Assembly (NCBI GenBank): GCA_025642075.2
Contig: JAODUO010000152.1
Location: forward strand, 168,501-232,500
From: Ridgeia piscesae
Lineage: Eukaryota > Annelida > Polychaeta > Sabellida > Siboglinidae
Direction of reading: 5' to 3'
DNA length: 64,000 nucleotides
Shown piece after piece: positions 63,687 through 64,000 of this stretch. The first letter of the stretch is position 1, and the number at the start of each line of letters is the position of its first letter. Made by a program: the position numbers and the translations under genes. Under the pieces are notes generated by a model. The model was not told where the DNA came from. It saw only the letters and a program-made list of their open reading frames with translations, and ran no database searches.

Positions 63687-63719
63687 TCTATTACCACAAC
63701 AAAAAAAATCATGAAAAAT

Positions 63720-63788
<69 letters not shown>
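63545..63788. repeat. Three (TA)n tracts with duplicated flanks
   Basis: TA tracts at 63545-63591, 63638-63684 and 63724-63787. The first two are followed by similar TATCGTC/ACATCGTC and flanked by an inverted 14-mer (63509-63522 and 63612-63625). Confidence 0.95.
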
Positions 63789-63789
<1 letters not shown>

Positions 63790-64000
63790 TTGTTTAAAAG
63801 GGAAATTCCCCACAGAATAAAAGAGGCGGACGGTTCCACCCTTTACACGAGGAGAGACATAACAATTAATAACTGTCCTGCTCCCTCTGTATATCATGAA
63901 CTATAATAGTATGACTATAATATCATTCATCTCTATTCGGGCCTATGATAATAAAAAACGGATAGTATGTCGGTGTATAACATGTATAGCTAATTAATCA

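Overview
This is eukaryotic (bilaterian animal) nuclear DNA. Two protein-coding genes with GT-AG introns can be read, together with tRNA-derived SINEs, LINE relics, MITE-like foldbacks and very abundant mini- and microsatellites. The two proteins are too conserved to name a species. A lophotrochozoan, most likely a mollusc, is my best guess (inference, low confidence).

Layout. From about 40.3 kb to the left edge lies the 5' half of a USP47-type ubiquitin hydrolase gene on the minus strand. I placed 18 coding exons (about 634 codons) from the start codon at 40330 to an exon ending at 2716. They cover an N-terminal ubiquitin-like segment and the whole catalytic USP domain: Cys box, both CxxC zinc-finger pairs, His box, and the WYSFNDQHV segment. 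The C-terminal half lies beyond base 1. Its introns are inflated by arrays with units of 24, 38, 43, 30, 40 (2 x 20) and 23 bp, by six copies of one tRNA-SINE family, by a LINE tail and by a TTAA-flanked MITE. Three arrays abut a 3' splice site, and one carries the splice site itself in every unit.

Head to head with USP47, with only 210 bp between start codons, is a complete five-exon RPL10A gene (ribosomal protein uL1, 216 aa) on the plus strand, 40541-44143, with a poly(A) signal at 44182. Its first intron contains an apparently undamaged C/D-box snoRNA. One of its guides fits 18S rRNA at the site known in human as Um172 (U45/SNORD45 type).

From 44.2 kb to 64 kb I recognise no gene. This part mixes (TA)n, (CT)n, pentanucleotide and trinucleotide arrays, a LINE relic, a 200-bp foldback, a decayed minisatellite, and several CpG-dense unique patches that look like regulatory or conserved non-coding DNA (inference).

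Together, the compact divergent promoter (YY1-like, ETS-like and TOP/TCT-like motifs) would couple a ribosomal protein and a snoRNA (translation machinery) to a deubiquitinase. The most unusual feature is the amplification of 3' splice-site sequence inside USP47 introns.
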